In this document: positions 13,752-15,111 of the stretch, in pieces
Numbering within the stretch: the stretch's first letter is position 1
Layout of the letters: every line of letters begins with the position of its first letter
From: an uncultured Clostridia bacterium
GTDB lineage: Bacteria; Bacillota_A; Clostridia; TANB77; CAG-508
NCBI GenBank assembly: GCA_944393165.1
Contig: CALXZF010000056.1
Span: 1 to 15,111, forward strand
Direction: 5' to 3'
Length of the DNA: 15,111 bases
The notes under the pieces: model-generated
What the model was told of the DNA's origin: nothing
The model's database searches: none
What the model saw: only the letters and a program-made list of their open reading frames with translations
Made by a program: the position numbers and the translations under genes

Positions 13752-13865
13752 TTTCAATTCCTCCTAAAAATAAATTTTTTCGGTTCTACCACCGATTTAT
13801 AAAAATCTCTATTTATTTCTACCAACAAAAAAGAAGCAGTTCTACCACCGCTTCTCGTTCGAGTA
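13752..13865 (-). promoter_or_regulatory. Structured leader upstream of the major capsid gene: three hairpins with identical GGTAGA hexaloops
   Basis: The 114-base gap between protease and MCP is the longest non-coding stretch in the head module. On the coding strand it contains three consecutive inverted repeats. Hairpin A: GAGAAGCGGT / ACTGCTTCTT (13847-13856 with 13831-13840), loop GGTAGA 13841-13846, followed by TTTTG. Hairpin B: TTTGTT / AATAAA (13824-13829 with 13812-13817), loop GGTAGA 13818-13823. Hairpin C: CGGT / ACCG closing GGTAGA at 13785-13790, then a five-A bulge and an outer ATAAAT / ATTTAT pairing (13795-13800 with 13770-13775). The MCP ribosome site AGGAGG (13760-13765) follows directly. 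Hairpin A plus its T-run also looks like a weak intrinsic terminator. Pairings were drawn by eye with G-T pairs allowed; no folding energy was computed. A role in controlling capsid expression is inference. Confidence 0.6.
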
Positions 13866-14444
13866 TTATAAACTTAACATTAATATAATTTTTTCTTTTT
13901 CAAAATTTAATTTGTGTTCGTTTTTCTTTTCTTCATATTGTCTTTTTTCCGCCTCATATTGTTCTTTGCTTCTTGCATAAATTTCTGTTGTTTCATAAGC
14001 TGGCACATCTACAACAGAAACATCAAATATTTTATCGAACTCTAATATTTTTCTAGTATCTGTATCATAATCATATTCTTCTGATTTAACTGTGAATGCA
14101 AAACTCATCTTGCTTAATACACCTTCTCTAATCAAAGTATATATATCTCTATTTACAGATGTTTCTGGAAGTTTTGCTCTTATTTTTAAACCATGTTCAT
14201 CTATATTAAATTGTAAAGAACCTCCTCTTGTTCTTGCCATCGGTAATACAGAGTTTTCATGGTTGTATTTCATTACTATATCACTCATATCAGCATTATC
14301 AAAAGCATGTCTATCTATTGTTTCATTTATCCAACCTAGGTTTGTAACTATATCAAATACTGCTGCATAACCTTCAACAATCATTCCTTCTTCATCTAAG
14401 GCTCTCATATCAACTAATCTTATTTCTTTAACTGCTTTCTCCAT
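13866..14444 (-). CDS. HK97-type prohead protease
   Basis: This is the capsid maturation serine protease, packed inside the prohead. It removes the N-terminal delta/scaffold region of the major capsid protein and then itself. It has 192 residues, normal for the family. Seen: the N-terminal 'GYAAVFD' strand near residues 25-31; 'YNHE' with the likely catalytic His62; 'GLKIRAKLP' near 85-92; 'GVLSKMSFAF' with the likely catalytic Ser114; and 'FDVSVVDVPAYETTEIYAR' near 140-158, which carries the acidic part of the site and the typical VxxPAY ending. The last 30 or so residues are Lys/Glu-rich and probably dispensable. The ATG overlaps the portal stop by one base and is preceded by GGAGGTGG in the portal 3' end. 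Confidence 0.93.
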   Translation of the reverse strand: MEKAVKEIRLVDMRALDEEGMIVEGYAAVFDIVTNLGWINETIDRHAFDNADMSDIVMKYNHENSVLPMARTRGGSLQFNIDEHGLKIRAKLPETSVNRDIYTLIREGVLSKMSFAFTVKSEEYDYDTDTRKILEFDKIFDVSVVDVPAYETTEIYARSKEQYEAEKRQYEEKKNEHKLNFEKEKIILMLSL

Positions 14445-15111
14445 TATTCTCCACCTCCAACTTGATATTGATTTGCTATTGTACTATCTATATTGTTTAA
14501 ACTTTGTAAAATTCTATTTCCTTCTTCTCCACCTAATGGCGCTAAATCTAAAATTTCTCTTCCTTCGTCTACCTTTACCATTGCCCAAGGCGCTACTACC
14601 TTTAATAATTCTGTTTTTGTTTTTAAACTAGCATATTGCAATCTATTGGCTGTAAATATAATTCTATGTCCATCTTTAATAGATTGTATTTTAAATATTT
14701 TGTTTGTAAATGCATAGCTCATTTGTATTGCTCTGGCTTCAACAACACCTTCATAAAAAGAGTTCCATTCTTCTTCAGTAAAACTATTATTTACAATTTT
14801 TTCAGATACTCCAAAATAATCAAATATATTGTAGTTTACTTGTTTCATTTGTTCTTTATCTAATGTGATTGGTTTTAAATTAACTTCTTGAAATTTAGCT
14901 TTTGCATCTAATGCTGCAATTCCGCCTTCATTATCCATATTTAAAAAGTCTTTTACAAACTCGTCTTTGGTTTTTACTAAATCCTTATTTTTAAGCATAG
15001 AATTTTCATATTGCAAAATTCCTTTTAAATTACTTGTAGTTTTTATTGCGTTTTTTATTCCTTCAGAAGAAGTATGTGCTGTTTCTAAATCTGTTTGTAA
15101 TACTTTATTGC
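14444..15111 (-). CDS. Phage portal protein, HK97 family, C-terminal part (5' end outside window)
   Basis: The portal forms the dodecameric ring at one capsid vertex through which DNA is packaged and to which the tail is attached. About 221 codons are visible and the frame stays open to the window edge, so the gene starts outside. Family signatures seen: 'GGIAALDAKAKFQEVNLKPI', then 'NYNIFDYFGVSEKIV', then an acidic/aromatic stretch 'FTEEEWNSFYEGVVEA', and near the end the 'GREILDLAPLGGEEGNR' segment, matching the usual NEiRe-Lgl-Pi-GG ending of HK97-like portals. An in-frame TTG at 15016 is internal to the gene and is not the start. The stop TAA shares its last A with the ATG of the protease (TAATG), so the two genes are translationally coupled. 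Position just upstream of a prohead protease and major capsid protein supports the call. Confidence 0.93.
   Translation of the reverse strand, partial: NKVLQTDLETAHTSSEGIKNAIKTTSNLKGILQYENSMLKNKDLVKTKDEFVKDFLNMDNEGGIAALDAKAKFQEVNLKPITLDKEQMKQVNYNIFDYFGVSEKIVNNSFTEEEWNSFYEGVVEARAIQMSYAFTNKIFKIQSIKDGHRIIFTANRLQYASLKTKTELLKVVAPWAMVKVDEGREILDLAPLGGEEGNRILQSLNNIDSTIANQYQVGGGE

Noticed and set aside
13752..13757. Capsid start at TTG 13757
   Set aside because: Only 2 bases from AGGAGG. ATG 13751 has 8-base spacing.
13784..13850. TTCTACCACCG repeats as a CRISPR-like or iteron array
   Set aside because: Repeat units are about 10 bases with unequal spacing and each is the loop of its own inverted repeat. 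No CRISPR-sized repeats or spacers are present.
14999..15016. TTG at 15016 as the start of an independent 190-codon gene
   Set aside because: The same frame continues open to the window edge with portal-like sequence, so it is internal to the portal gene.

Overview
This window is part of the late structural operon of a tailed phage or prophage with a siphovirus-type (long, non-contractile) tail. DNA is very AT-rich. The ribosome binding sites are strong AGGAGG types, and TAA, TAG and TGA all act as stops. The protein families are those of low-GC Firmicutes phages, most likely from a gut-type Clostridia host; that host is an inference from composition, family resemblance and a dockerin domain on a tail protein. 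No integrase, repressor or attachment site is visible, so prophage and free phage cannot be told apart.

Every gene is on the minus strand, so the operon reads from 15111 down to 1. Order of transcription: portal C-terminus (cut by the window edge), HK97-type prohead protease, a structured leader, major capsid protein (MCP) with an out-of-frame Ig-like extension, head-tail connector, head closure, HK97 gp10-like protein, tail terminator, major tail protein, tail assembly chaperone G with an out-of-frame T extension, tape measure, a membrane-anchored accessory (moron-like) gene, distal tail protein, Tal-like hub, a tail protein ending in a dockerin, a 55-residue protein, a long tail fibre, holin, and the first codons of a probable endolysin. 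Genes from portal to tape measure are tightly packed or overlapping, except for the leader upstream of the MCP.

Several features are not explained by simple ORFs. (1) The MCP ends in a run of ten A. A -1 shift there reads into a 98-residue Ig-like domain that has no start codon or ribosome site. (2) The leader upstream of the MCP folds on paper into three consecutive hairpins that all display the same hexaloop, GGTAGA. (3) The tail chaperone continues into a T-type extension by a +1 (or -2) shift. (4) The tape measure start carries one extra base that separates the ATG and ribosome site from the body of the gene. (5) A membrane-anchored gene sits between tape measure and distal tail protein with its own candidate promoter and operator-like repeats, and is followed by three hairpins. 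(6) One tail protein ends in a complete two-repeat dockerin.

The genes together build the capsid (portal, protease, MCP), join it to the tail (connector, closure, gp10-like, terminator), form the tail tube (major tail protein, chaperones, tape measure), assemble the host-binding tip (distal tail, Tal, dockerin protein, fibre) and begin lysis (holin, endolysin).
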